Assembly (NCBI RefSeq): GCF_029867415.1
Contig: NC_081180.1
Location: 28,358,808-28,422,807, forward strand
Origin: Vicia villosa
Taxonomy: Eukaryota; Streptophyta; Magnoliopsida; Fabales; Fabaceae
Direction: 5' to 3'
DNA length: 64,000 bases
Shown: in pieces, positions 45,893-58,310 of the stretch
Position numbering within the stretch: position 1 is the stretch's first letter
Layout of the letters: the number at the start of each line of letters is the position of its first letter
Made by a program: the position numbers and the translations under genes
Notes under the pieces: generated by a model
The model's database searches: none
Told to the model about the DNA's origin: nothing
The model's input: only the letters and a program-made list of their open reading frames with translations

Positions 45893-46808
45893 GTGAGTGA
45901 CAATGATTTTTGGATTTCCGGTTCGTGGGATTGGCGCATCAACTTTATCAGACCAATCGATTTGGAGGTCGACAGTGCTAGTGTGGAGTCTCTTTTGACA
46001 GTGATAGGTGGGAAAACGCCTTTGGTAGGTGTGGATGATTCTTTTGTTTGGTGGAGGAATTCTTCAGATTTTTTGGTAAGGGCCGCTTATTTTATGATAT
46101 TGGAAGGTAAGCTCCGTGGGCCGAATCTTCATGACATTTTTTTAAAGGCTTTGAGTGGGCTTTGGAAAACCAAGATTCCAAGTAAGGTTTTAATCTTTGG
46201 TTGGAGGCTTCTTCTAAATAGATTACCTACTAAAGTAAATTTGGCAAGAAGGAAGATTTTGGTTGATCCGTCGCTTTTGTTGTGTCCGCTTTGCGGTTTG
46301 GAGGAGGAGACTTCGGAACATCTTTTTGCTTCTTGCCCGGTATCTCTTCATTGGTGGAACTTGCTTTGTGTTTGGCTCCACTTTGATGTAGCTTCCTTTT
46401 CCGGTAACCTCTTTGCCCGGCTTTGTTGTATGGAGTCCTTGTGTAGAATTAAGTTCAAAACTTATACTAGGTGGCTTTTTGGGATGGTTTTTGTTGGGGG
46501 GGGGGGGTTGGAAATGTAGAAATGAGGTGATTTTTAATAGAGTCTTAGTGAGTAACTTTGATTTGATTGGGTTGATAAAATTTATTTCTTGGGAATGGTT
46601 TCTCACTTCCTATAATGTTAGAGATTCTATTATTTGGGGTGATTGGTGTGCCAATCCGAGTTTATGTTTTTGAATGTCCATTGGGTAGTTGTGTAGTTTT
46701 GGTTTTTTGTAGGTTGTGAGAATGATTTTGATCCCTCTCTTTTGTAATCATGGATTAGCACCCTTGTGCTCTTTTAATGTACCATCCTGGCTTATAAAAA
46801 AAAATCAT
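45893..46808 (+). pseudogene. 5'-truncated LINE, zf-RVT end and poly(A)
   Basis: The frame 45893-46519 is the C-terminal region of a plant LINE ORF2: WKTKIPSKVLIFGWRLLLNRLPT, then the zinc finger CPLCGLEEETSEHLFASCPVS. A G-run (about 46497-46507) shifts the frame, and the protein continues in another frame (WKCRNEVIFN, SWEWFLTSYN) to a stop at 46673. About 120 bp of 3' UTR and a short A-run ending near 46805 follow. All RT catalytic motifs are absent because of 5' truncation, the usual fate of LINE copies. It looks younger than the LINE pieces at 10-20 kb since the finger is intact. Confidence 0.85.
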
Positions 46809-46846
46809 TAGCCTACCAAACATTTATCTTATACTCTTCTTTTCTA

Positions 46847-46992
46847 CTCCCTCTGGTCTCATTTATAAGAAAAGATTTTCTTTTTAAATACATTGAATAA
46901 ATAATGTATTTGGATAATATATTGTCCAGATATATTATTTATTCAATGTATCTAAAAAATAAATCTTTTCTTATAAATGAGACCGGAGATAG
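46847..46992. mobile_element. Stowaway-type MITE (Tc1/mariner)
   Basis: It starts CTCCCTCTGGTCTCATTTAT and ends with the inverted match ATAAATGAGACCGGAGATAG, with TA on each side (46845-46846, 46993-46994). The inverted repeats run about 60 bp to the centre, so the element is nearly one hairpin. It lies 40 bp past the LINE poly(A). Confidence 0.9.
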
Positions 46993-46994
46993 TA

Positions 46995-47450
46995 ATTGCG
47001 TATCCTAAGTGCCCACCTCCTCTGATTTTGTTTTTTAGTTTTTCAATTTTCTTCTTTTACTATTCTTACTACAAAATATGTGTTTGGATCTTCTCCTGCC
47101 TTTGTCTCCAGCTTTTCCTGCGGCTCCTAATCCAATGGTTAAGAAATTATAAAATACTAATGATTTTGGTAAAAGATAAAGCCAGAAAGTAATCCAAAGG
47201 CTACAATTAGTGCTGTTTATAGGGCAGTTAAGAATAAATTGGAGAGGATCCATATCTATAAAATATACTTGTATTTAAACACCAACACCAACATCAACTC
47301 ATTCCCATCCTAAAGCACCTTTTCTAAAGCATGGGCATAATTTATTAGAAGGACGTTTCCTTTTCCAAAGCATTCCAATTTTGTTACCAATTTAATTTCC
47401 TCTCACTTATTGTTGACATTTTATTATTAATTATGGTTTTTGTGTTTATA
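46995..47450. other. Unassigned sequence
   Basis: No gene or boundary recognised. Confidence 0.4.
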
Positions 47451-48015
47451 TTACAATTGACGTTTCATATTTTAGTTCCATGTTTTAGTTGTGAGATTTT
47501 GAATCGAACTCTATTATCTCGACATGGATAGCTTTTTGTTTTGATAGAGTTTAAGCATGTTTTCGAAGTTTGCTCTCATGCTGATGTCAAAGTCCTGCAT
47601 GCTGCAGTCGAAATGTGTTCTAGCATGCAGTAGTCGATAATGCTAAGTTTGTTAGCATGCCGAATTAAGACTGTTTGTTTAGCCCAAATTTTTAAGTTAT
47701 CTTGTAGTTAAGTTAGCTTAGTAGCCTATAAATAGACTAGTTCTCTCAGGTTGTTAAGAGATGTTGATTGTTGTTATTCACTTGTAATATATAAACCCTA
47801 ATAGAGAAAGTGAATTGAAAGACAGTTCCAACCAATCCTAATTTTTCTTCTTCTTCCCTCTTCTCTCTCTTTGTGAAACCTAATAAAGTTTCTAGTGTTT
47901 GTTCAAGGAACTTAATCTTTCTCATAGTTTTGGTTTACTCCTGATCACAGTTGGTTTGGAAACTAATGTTTTTCTTTTTTTTAAAATCGGTGGCCCAATT
48001 GGTATTTTGATCGTG
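47451..48015 (+). mobile_element. Remnant Ty1/copia-like LTR with promoter and worn primer site
   Basis: CCTATAAATAG (about 47728) is a good TATA box, followed by a transcript-like pyrimidine-rich leader and a polyadenylation-like CCTAATAAAG. CCCA at 47997 followed by TTGGTATTTTGATC resembles an LTR end plus a degenerate tRNA-Met primer site. The left end was not located, and no pol follows. Confidence 0.4.
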
Positions 48016-48449
48016 ATATAGTGTCCCACAAAAACCACTTACATATGACATCTATAATGAGTTAGGGTTAGCATGTTTGGCATATTTGTTGCAAGGGGTC
48101 TTGAAAGTTTCGAGAAATCCTACGTGTGGTTACATTTCTTCATCAAGCAGCAGGTATTGAAAGTGTTATAGTTATTTCTGATTTTGACACTTTTAATCTT
48201 TGTTTTGGTTGGTTTTGTTCTTATGAATTTTTAATCTTCGCTGTCATCTATTAAAACCCGACTCTTAGATTAAAAATTAACCTTTTTGCAATGCAAATTA
48301 TTTTACACTTGGTCGGTTTGAAAACAATACATCCATAACCCGATTTTGTGTAGGTGTACATGTACATGTTATGTTTTATTTTGTCTTTTGCCTTCTATAA
48401 AGATATTATCGGTGTATCTATAATGTTAATGTTATTGTATATCTTTGTT

Positions 48450-48635
48450 TTTTATATTTCATCGGATGATGATGGGGAGTCTGTCCAGCAGACGGTTCCG
48501 GAGGTAGAGAATTTTCGAACAAGTTATGCAAAATCTAAATCTCTTAATAAATATCTCGTCATGATTGATAAGCTCTCTGTTGAAGAATCTGACAAGACAC
48601 TCGTTAAGGAATGTGCTGTTGTGAAGCAAATATAT
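48450..48635 (+). pseudogene. Exon-like open stretch, unrecognised
   Basis: After a hydrophobic lead-in the frame reads SSDDDGESVQQTVPEVENF, then SLNKYLVMIDKLSVEESDK, with a codon pattern much more gene-like than its AT-rich surroundings. It is continuous to about 48635, after which the reading becomes low quality. It may be a captured or leftover exon. I do not know the family. Confidence 0.35.
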
Positions 48636-48816
48636 TCATTTGAAATTACACTAACCCCGATTAATATTTCACTACCAAAATTATTTTAGTTCTTTTATCT
48701 TATCTCCTTTCAATAAATTAGTTGAGTTATTTTAGCTTATTACCTTATTTTGTTATATTATAAAAAAATCACCTAAGCATGTTCTTTACAAAGATTATAA
48801 CATATAATCACTTTAG

Positions 48817-49311
48817 TGCGGAAGCTACAAAGTACACGTATATACACGAACATGAATATAGGATCATTTTTTCATGTTGATCTATTAAAGATTAATGAAG
48901 AGCAAGGAATCAAGGAATACCTGGATCCATTGTAGAATTACTCCCTTGGCTATAGCTCTTCCTCAACCAGTACTCCTCACGCCTCAGTACTCTTCAGATG
49001 GGGAGAAGAGTGAATATGCTTTTCGTACTGATATATTGGGGACCATAGCCCATTATATAGGTGATGGCCCATCAGGGTTCCCATTATCCCGAAATGGACC
49101 ATCAGACATCCACCCAATTTGGCCCATATCAATTAATTAATAAATAATTAATTATATAAATAGAAAACTAATTAGCCTTATTACATAATTTGACCACTAA
49201 ATCAATTAAGGCTTCATATTGATAAATAGCTAATATAATCAATTTAAATATATATATGCCCACATAATATTATTTAAATATTTTATTTAATAAAATATTC
49301 TAACAATCTCC
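48817..49311 (-). repeat. 3' LTR of a second Ty1/copia element
   Basis: On the minus strand it begins TGTTAGAATATT at 49311, directly after the polypurine tract CAAGTGGGAGAT, and ends GCTTCCGCA at 48817 (TG...CA, 495 bp). The next bases (minus CTAAA) would be the target duplication, but the partner is not found because the 5' LTR is missing. Confidence 0.7.
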
Positions 49312-49791
49312 CACTTGGGCAATATATCTTAATGATTATATTATTATTCTTTAGGCACGCATCCGAATGCTATTTATCCTTAGATTTCTCCTTTACAATC
49401 TAGTTCACCTCATACATCAATAAGGGACCACCGCAGCTATCGTCACTAACTTAAGACGTGAAGGAACCCCGATGACCACCAAATCATTGCATTTGATAAA
49501 ATAGATCGATATGGATGAGTGGCATGGAAATTTCATGCAATGTGATCTCTTTATCATGTCTATTTCCAACTGGTCCAACCAAAGTCTTTAGTGAGATCAA
49601 AACTAAAGTTCCTTAAGTGCAATTTAAAACAAAATATTTGCACATAACCAAAAAAATAATGTTATAACAATAAAGATTAATAAACTTTATTTCTGCAGAA
49701 TTTCAAATATAACATAGATTGTTCTGAAGAAGAAAACAAAAACTGAAACCAAAGTATAGAACATATAACAAAAAAAAAAGTAAGACTCCCA
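49312..49791 (-). other. Copia 3' untranslated region
   Basis: About 480 bp between the pol stop and the LTR, with no frame. Two purine-rich tracts (AGTGGGAGT near 49790 and AAGTGGGAGAT at 49312) are present. Confidence 0.6.
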
Positions 49792-52752
49792 CTAGTCCAA
49801 GGCAATATCAAACCCAAGACCCATGTGAGCAACATGCCCATGAAAAGACTTAGGCGTTAAGCCTTTGGTTAGTGGGTCAGCTAGCATTAAGTCTGTCCCT
49901 ATATGTTCTATCAAAATCTGTTTCTCCTGGACTCTTTCTTTCACAACAAGATACTTGATATCAATAAATTTTGATTTTGTAGCACTCATGTTGTTGTTTG
50001 AGTAGAGTACAGCTGCACTATTGTCAGAATAAATCTTCAAAGGCCTCTGGATGCTCCTCATGACGCGTAGGCCCGTGACAAAGTTTCGCAGCCAAGTTGC
50101 ATGATTTGATGCCTCAAAGCAAGCCACAAACTCCGCTGCCATGGTGGAAGAAGCCACTAAAGTCTGTTTTGCAGACTTCCAGGAGACGGCTCCTCCAGCC
50201 AAGAGGAAGATATAACCAGATGTGGATCGTTTGCTGTCTGGGCATCCTGCAAAATCAGAGTCAGAATATCCAATGATCTCCAAGTTATCTGACTTCTGAT
50301 AAGTGAGCACAAAATCTCTAGTTCTCTTCAAGTAGTGCAAAACACGCTTTACTGCAGTCCAGTGCTGCATACCAGGGTTGCTCAAATATCTTCCAAGAAC
50401 TCCTACGATGAAAGCTAAGTCGGGACGAGTGCAAACTTGAGCATACATGAGACTCCCTACAGCTGAAGCGTAAGGAATCTTATCCATCTCTTTCTTTTCA
50501 AGATCCGTAATGGGGCACTGTTTGAGACTAAATTTATCTCCTCTAGCAACAGGTGTGTCTCCTGGTTTACTATCTTTCATGGAGAATCTATCCAAAACTG
50601 TATCAATATAGCTCCTTTGCGATAATCCTAAGATACCTCGAGAGCGGTCTCTAATTATTTGGATTCCTAAGACAAAGGAGGCGTCCCCAAGATCTTTCAT
50701 CTCAAAATTTTTTGTGAGAAATCTCTTGGTTTCGTGCAATAAGCCTATATTGTTGCTTGCCAAAAGGATATCATCTACATATAACACCAAGAAAATAAAT
50801 TTACTCCCACTGAACTTGTGGTATACACAATCATCAACTGGATTAGCCTCAAAACCACAAGAGGATATTACTTGATGAAATTTGAAATACCATTGACGAG
50901 AAGCTTGTTTAAGGCCATAGATGGATTTCTTAAGTTTGCAAACCATAGACTTTGGATCTCCCAATACAAAATTTTCTGGTTGTACCATATATATCGTTTC
51001 TTCAATGTTTCCATTTAGAAACGCAGTTTTAACATCCATCTGATGCAGCTCCAAATCAAAATGAGCCACTAAAGCCATTATGATTCTAAAAGAGTCTTTT
51101 GATGAAACTGGAGAGAAAGTCTCTTTGTAATCAATGCCTTCCTTTTGAGTAAAACCTTTAGCGACAAGACGAGCTTTATATCTCTCAACATTACCCTTTA
51201 AATCCCTTTTGGTTTTAAATATCCATTTACAACCAATGGGTTTATTTCCTTCAGGTAATTCAACAAGATCCCAAACATCATTGTCACCCATTGATTTCAT
51301 CTCATCCTTCATGGCATCAATCCACTTGAGAGAATTAGGACACTGCATAGCTTGACGAAAGTTGATAGGATCTTTTTCAGTCAAGCCAATGCCATCCTCA
51401 TGTTCCTGAAGAAATACAACATAATCATCTGGAATTGCACTTCTCCTCTCTCTAATGGATCTTCTTAATAATGGCTGCTCTTGAGGTTGTTGAGTTTGAA
51501 CTATAGGTGGTGCTTGAGGAAGAAACTCAGTGTTGTCTTCTTCTTGAGGGATGTTAGGAATAACATCTTGATTTGTTTCTGGATCCATTACTGGTAGAAT
51601 TACAGGTATAAAGACTTGTTCATTCCCAGTAACAGTTTCTTCATCAAAAACAACACTCCTTATGCTTCCTTCCCCTCCAAACTCTACATCCTCAAGGAAT
51701 CTTGCATTTCCCATCTCAAAAATTGTTCTAGTGATGGGATTGTAAAATTTCTACCCGCGAGAGTATTCGGCGTACCCAACAAAGTAGCAACTAACAGTCT
51801 TTGCATCCAACTTACCTTCATGAGGCCTATAAGGTCTCGCTTCAGCTGGACATCCCCAAATGTGTAAGTTCCTAATGCTGGGATTTTTCCCAGTCCATAA
51901 CTCATAAGGGGTTTTAGCTACTACTTTACTAGGTACTCTATTAAGAATATAAACTGCAGTTTTTAATGCCTCTCCCCAAAGTGACTCTGGTAGGGAAGAA
52001 TGACTAATCATACTTCTCACCATATCCTTAAGAGTCCGATTTCGTCGTTCTGCAACTCCATTCATGTTGGGTTTCCCCGGCATTGTATATTGCGGAACGA
52101 TTCCACACTCCTTGAGGAAAAGCGCGAAGGGCCCAGGACGTTGTTCCCCTGATCCATCATATCGACCATAGTATTCACCACCACGATCTGATTTGACGGC
52201 CTTGATTTTCTTTCCAAGCTTAAGTTCAACTTCAGCTTTGAAAGACTTGAACATGCCTAGGGACTGAGATTTCTCATGAATTAAGTACAAATAGCCATAT
52301 CTAGAGTAGTCGTCTATGAACGTAATAAAATACTTTTGTCTATTCCATGAACCCGTAGGGAAAGGACCACATATATCCGTATGAATTAGTTCTAAGACGT
52401 CTTTAGCTCTATCAGCATCAAAATTTCTTTTGTTTGTTTGTTTACCCTTAATGCATTGTATGCAAACTTGAAAATTTGTCAAATCTAAGGGTCCAAGAAT
52501 ACCCTCTGACACAAGCCTTTGAATTCTCTGTTTAGAGATATGTCCTAATCGCTTATGCCATAAAGTGGCAGAACTTTCATTTAATTTTCGTTTTGTACCA
52601 TGTGACTCTATTTGCATTATTTTGTTATAAGGACGTTCAATTTCAAGCATATAAAGATTATCATTTAAAGACCCGCAACCAATAACACTTGAATCAAACG
52701 AGAGACTAAATTTATTATTTCTAAATGAACAAGCATAACCAGATTTGTCCAA
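49792..52752 (-). pseudogene. Copia pol: integrase, reverse transcriptase, RNase H
   Basis: The integrase zinc domain is at the start ([25 protein letters not shown]), then the core ([41 protein letters not shown]). In the same frame after one TAG (51750-51748) come RT (WDLVELPEG, KARLVAKGFTQKEGIDYKE, catalytic YVDDILLAS near 50780) and RNase H (GYSDSDFAGC, SSTMAAEFVACFEA), ending near LADPLTKGL. The single stop lies between integrase and RT. One base change would separate this from an open frame, but the upstream gag region is also frameshifted. Order INT-RT-RH defines Ty1/copia. Confidence 0.9.
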
Positions 52753-53866
52753 AACAGAAATAGAATTAAATTCCGCCTAATAGGCGGTGCAACATAAGTC
52801 TCAACCAAATCCAAATGAAAACCGGTCTTTAACAATAATCTAAAAGTCCCTATAGCCTCTAGTGCAACTTTATTGCCATCGCCCACATAGATGAATCCTT
52901 CGGCATCACTTGGCGGACGGCTCCACAGGCAACCCTGCATGGACATACTAATGTGAGTAGTAGCACCAGAATCTACCCACCAAGTATCCTTAGGTACAGA
53001 AACTAAATTAATTTCAGAACAAACAAAAGTGAGAAAATTACCCTTCTTTACACGCCATGCGGCGTACTTGGAACAATCATTCTTCATGTGTCCAGCTTTC
53101 TTGCAAAAGAAGCAAGTGGACTCCTTAGGTTGTTCCTTCGCCTTCTTGTTCTGAGAAGGATTCCCTGCAGTTCTTTTCCTTTTGAATTGAGAGCTAGTAG
53201 CCAAATGAGCACTTTCAGTCTTATCTTTCTTCAGCCTCTCTTCCTCTTGTACACAATGAGATATCAGCTCATTAAGGGACCATTGTCCTTCTGAGTGTTG
53301 TAGCTCACTTTGAATTGCCCAAAGTGTGCAGGAAGAGATATCAAAACTAAGTTCACAATTAAGTCCTCAGGAAGTTCTAACTTCAATGCCTTAAGTTTTG
53401 AAGCAAGATGAGACATTTCCATGATATACTCTCGTATGTTCCCTTTACCTTTGTAACTCATTGAAATCAATTTCGACAAAGTAGTGCTTGTCTCAACCTT
53501 ATCATTTTTAGCAAAAAATTGTTCAATGGTTTCAAGGAACTTCTTAGCACTCTCACTTTCAGCAATCGAGCCCCTAATAACTTCAGGTATGGATCTTTTG
53601 ATCATCATGAGGCACATTCGGTTGGAGCGGTCCCACTTTTCAATTTTTGCTTCATTTGGATTCTCATCAGTGGCGATCGGGCGTTCTTCCTTCAAGGATA
53701 AATCCAAGTCCATGCATCCAAGAACAATCTCAACGGATTCTTTCCAAGACTTGAAGTTCATCCCATTCAGCATAGGGATAGAATTAATTTGAGCAACAAA
53801 GTTGGGAGCGGTAGCAGCAACAACTAAATGAGAGAACAATAAACATACAATAACATTAGTAGGCAT
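52665..53866 (-). pseudogene. Copia gag and protease, frameshifted
   Basis: Gag (53866-53264) is of UBN2 type: IPMLNGMNFKSWKESVEIVL, then CLMMIKRSIPEVIRG and LISMSYKGKGNIREYI. A one-base loss near 53270 shifts the frame. The next frame (53204-52665) has the zinc knuckle CFFCKKAGHMKNDC and the protease site WWVDSGATTHIS. A second shift near 52750 leads into pol. The original product would be one Gag-Pol polyprotein. Confidence 0.87.
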
Positions 53867-54933
53867 GTCAAAATAACCGTAGAGACATGCACAATAATCT
53901 TAATATGAAAATTAAATAAGACCTTAACAAGATACCAAACGCACCATTAATTTTCAATCTTCGGATTGTAAAAAAATTAATTGCAAACGGTACTCTCAAC
54001 GTGTAACGATCAAATATTGACAATAAGTCCGGTCAAATAATGGTCACCTTAGGGCAACCCATTATCCACATGGAAAATAAATTTATAATTATCACATATT
54101 TACCATCACAAGTATAAAATTACACGGCCAAGTTGTGTCATGCTTCGGGCCAACTACAACTCGCATGAGTAATTACACACTTCATCTTTTGTAAACTCAA
54201 TTGAATTAATATTATGCAATAGAGGTTACTTCGGCAACATATTATTTAAACTAATTCAATAAAATTTACTAGATAACTCAATAAATTAAATGGGAAGGTC
54301 TTAAAAAATTTCATGAACAGCACTTGCAAAATGCAATGCCAATTGTATGTTTATATTATATTATTACCTAAAGACTGTGTTTATGTCATGTACATACCGA
54401 TATAAAAAACCGATATTATTAAATAAAATAAACACTTTTATTGTGTTTAAGAATACATAATTATTATATAAAGAAATTCATATAATAAAACATATGTCAA
54501 TGGAATGGATATTATACAATCAAGAAAAGAAAGAAAAAAAAAACCGTACTGAATCCATGACTTCAAATCATATTAAAATAAATCCTCATAAATTTAATTA
54601 TATCATTCAAATTAAATCAATTTTATGTAACCATAAAGTAAAAAAAATGTATATTATTTTATGTAACGTGAATTGAATTGGAAAAGATAACCGTAAAGTA
54701 ACGGATTGAATCAATTTTATCATAATCGAATTGAAATAAATAATATCACATTCAATTTTTATAATTAATAATGAATTAATATCATAATCAATACTCACTG
54801 CCCAAAAAAAAATTAGTGGTCAAAATGAAGTCTAATTTCCTAAGCATGGAAAGCTCATGCTATGTACCGATTATAATAAACTAAAAAAAAAAAACCAACT
54901 AATAGAACAATCAAAAAAATCATAGACAATTCA
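53867..54933 (-). other. Copia leader region
   Basis: The non-coding sequence upstream of gag includes CCCGAAGCATGACACAACTT (minus strand), which looks like the long leader of this copia type. No primer site or 5' LTR is visible before the gypsy element starts at 54934, so the 5' end was either lost or displaced by that insertion. Confidence 0.45.
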
Positions 54934-56806
54934 TGTAACATCCCAAAATTTCTAATTTAATTAGTTTAATTTAATTTTAAATTAATTAATTTGGATTAGC
55001 ATTTTATTGGAATTATGTGGAAAGAAATATAAAGTGTTAAGTTGTTGGGCCTTATGGTGGAATTAGTAATAAGGGGGTGTAAGTGTAAGGGAGCCCATCT
55101 CTAATTTTATGTTTTCATGAAATAAGGAAAAACAAGAGGAAAAGAGTTAGAACGTGAAAAACAAGAAGTTGTGAGAAGAGGAGCTGAAGAACGTGAAAGA
55201 GAACCAAGAGGGAGAAGACCCACTCAAGGATTTGACTAAGGTAAGGGGGGACTTCTCTGATTATCATCTATTATCGGGTTAGGGGTTAATGATATTGAAT
55301 AGATGTAGGATTCGGGTCAATTGAGTCATATGATAGGTTTAGGGATTGAATCAAATTGTATGATAATTGATCTTGTGTATGAAATCTATGATATTGTGTG
55401 ATCATGGCTTTGTTTTGATGTGTAATTGATGCATTGTGAGGTGTATTTCGTGGTATGTGTGCATTTCATTTCCTATTATTCGAATTGGTGTAATTGGAAT
55501 GTGTTGGGAATGGTTGGAATGCTGTTTTCTGCAGAATTTGGGGTTGCAGGTACGCAGTAACCGGTTACTGGGAGCAGGGTAACCGATTACTGTAGTGTAA
55601 AAAGGGAAATATTGCTGGCTGGGAGTCGGTAATCGGTTACTGAAACAGGGTAACCGATTACCCATACAAAAAACAGGGGGATGTATTTTCTGGGAGTCAG
55701 TAATCGGTTACTGAAAACAGGGTAACCGATTACCCATACAAAAACCAGGGGGATGTGTTTCGTGAGTCAGGGTAACCGGTTACTGGCCTTTGGGTAACCG
55801 ATTACCACTGAAGGTTTTTGAAAAATGCAGAATTTTGTAAAATGCATAACTTTTGAACCGTTGGTCCGTTTCGCGTGCCGTTTTGAGCTAAACGAACCTT
55901 ATTAAATAATCTATGTGATGATTAATGATGTGATTGTGATTGAATGATGCATATATATATAAACATGCTTGATGATGATGATGATTATGATGAAATGGGT
56001 ATTTTGACGATGTTACTCATAGACTTGACGATGGTATAAGTATGTTCATATATGTTTGCATTCATTCATGTTCATTGGTGATACTGTATCCATAAGGGTG
56101 TGTTGGATCAGTGAAGGGCATGATTCCCATTGTGTGGAATCTGTGCCGGCAGGGCCGTGTCTTGATGATGTTGGATCGGTCGTGGGTTATTCCCATTTGA
56201 TGATGTTGGTACCACATGCATAGTGTCAGCTGCATTCATATGCATGACTTTTATAACATGATTGGATGCATTCCAGTGTTATAAATATTGATGATGTTGG
56301 TTGATTGCTTTGTGATGATGAAATTTGTCTGAATGTCTGTTTGTGAAACAATTGGGTGAACAATACAGCTATGATGTGTTATTGCCTTATAGCCTTATAA
56401 CATTTGTTAATTATGATGAAGACTCACCCTTACATGTTGTCATTTTCAGATTGAGGATAGCGGCTGTTCGACTCGGTGAGGATTAGCTCATGAGTCAGTT
56501 GTTTGGTTAGCGTCAGGTGTCATGCTCTGATAGTTGTAACACTGGGGACGCGAATGTTTAGAGTTTAAGTTTTGATAACTCTAGTTTTGTTTTTATGTTG
56601 AAGGATTGGTTTGAAAATGTTAAACTTAATCTGTTGAACTATTTCCGCTGTGTTGACATGAATTGTTTTTGATTAATAAGAATTGCCTCAGTGAATGCAT
56701 GACATGCCTGAATGATGTTTTAATTTATTTTGAAATTGTGGCACCCTTGTTTCATGTACTCTGAATAACTTTATTTAATTGCCGCGGGGTTTAGAAGGGT
56801 GTTACA
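54934..56806 (+). repeat. 5' LTR of the gypsy element
   Basis: 1873 bp from TGTAACATCCC to GGGTGTTACA. It contains the palindrome cluster at 55553-55807. Confidence 0.93.
55553..55807. repeat. Cluster of GTAACCGGTTAC-type palindromes
   Basis: About eight words of the form GTAA(C/T)CG(G/A)TTAC occur in pairs. Within the two central cassettes they are joined by CTGAAACAGGG or CTGAAAACAGGG. The same cluster is repeated in the 3' LTR at 61967-62219. Confidence 0.9.
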
Positions 56807-56810
56807 ATAG

Positions 56811-56822
56811 TGGTATCAGAGC
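56811..56822 (+). other. Primer binding site (tRNA-Met)
   Basis: TGGTATCAGAGC, a perfect complement to the 3' end of plant initiator tRNA-Met, four bases after the LTR. Confidence 0.95.
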
Positions 56823-56939
56823 ATAGTCGGTCGTTGTGACCAGAGTCTTAGTGTCAGTCTTTCCTGTGTATGCGACTCGTACTAACTGACTTGTCGATAC
56901 TTTTGTTCTGATTAAATTAATTGTGATTTAAGCAGAGCA

Positions 56940-58310
56940 ATGGCTGGAAGAGGAGGAAGAAACGATGATGCTATCGCTGAGGCTCTGGGCATGATTGCTG
57001 GTGTGCTGGGAGGAAATGCTGGAGGGGCAGGGATCGGTGCTGACAGGCAACTGGGGAATTTTCAGAGGAACAATCCTCCGTTGTTCAAGGGTACGCATGA
57101 TCCTGAAGGTGCTCAGAAGTGGCTGAAAGAGATCGAACGGATTTTCAGAGTCATTGATTGTGCTGAAAATCTGAAGGTGAGGTATGGTACGCATATGTTA
57201 TCCGAGGAAGCGGATGACTGGTGGATGGCGACCAGAGCTGAACTAGAGGCTGATGATGTGGGTATTTCTTGGCCTGTGTTCAAAAGAGAGTTTTTGAGAA
57301 GGTACTTTCCTGAGGACGTGCGAGGCCGAAAGGAAATTGAATTTCTGGAGTTGGTTCAAGGTAATATGACAGTGCCGGAATATGCTTCGAAGTTTGTTGA
57401 GTTGGCAAAGTACTACGTTCATTACAACAACGATGAAGCTAGTGAATTCTCGAAGTGCATCAAATTTGAGAACGGTCTCCGTGATGAGATTAAGCAGGGA
57501 ATCAGGTACCAGAGGATTCGGAGATTTGTTGATTTGGTAGACTGTAGCAGGATCTTTGAAGAAGATAACCTTAAGCTGAAGTCATCTCACTCTCGCGAGT
57601 TAGTTGACAGGAAAGGTAAGAAGCCTATGGAAAAAGGAAAACCGTATGGTAGAGGTAATCCAAAGATTGGTGGTTGGAAGAGGCCTAGTGGGGGAGACTC
57701 CAGTGCTTTTGTCAGGTGCTATACCTATGGTGAGGTCGGTCACCGTAGGAATGAGTGCAAGCTGAACCAGAAGAAGTGCTTCAAGTGTGAAGAGGTGGGT
57801 CATGTCGCCGCTGATTGTAAGAAGAAGACTGTGACTTGTTACAATTGTGGTGAAGAGGGCCACATTAGCCCACAGTGTCCTAAACCGAAGAAGAATCAAG
57901 CTGGGGGAAAAGTTTTTGCCTTGTCTGGGACAGAGACTACTCCAGGGGATAGACTAATTAAAGGTACGTGTTTCATTCATGGCACACCTTTGGTTGCAAT
58001 TATTGATACTGGAGCAACTCATTCTTTTATTTCCTTGGATTGCGCTAAAAGGTTGAATTTAGAAATATCTGAAATAAATGGAAGCATGGTTATTGATACT
58101 CCTGCGTCGGGTTCAGTAACTACTTCATCTGCTTGTTTGAATTGTCCTGTTGATGTTTTTGGTAGAGAATTTGGAATGGACTTAGTGTGTCTTCCATTGA
58201 AACAACTCGATGTCATCCTAGGAATGAACTGGTTGGAATTCAACCGTGTTCATATTAACTGTTTTACGAAGACGGTAATCTTCCCGAAGCTGTTAATACT
58301 GATGATCTGA
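56940..58310 (+). pseudogene. Gypsy gag and protease
   Basis: A 456-codon frame starting at the first ATG after the primer site. The capsid (retrotransposon gag domain, about residues 45-215) includes PPLFKGTHDPEGAQKWLKEI and WPVFKREFLRRYFP. Three zinc knuckles follow at about 260, 280 and 300; the first reads CYTYGEVGHRRNEC and has lost its second cysteine. The protease site is IDTGATHSFIS at about 353. The frame ends at a stop because of a one-base indel around 58270-58290; the next frame continues the polyprotein. Confidence 0.92.

Noticed and set aside
51748..51750. Programmed stop-codon readthrough between copia integrase and RT
   Set aside because: The stop is a single TAG at a non-conserved place in an element with two other frameshifts, so mutation is the simpler reading.
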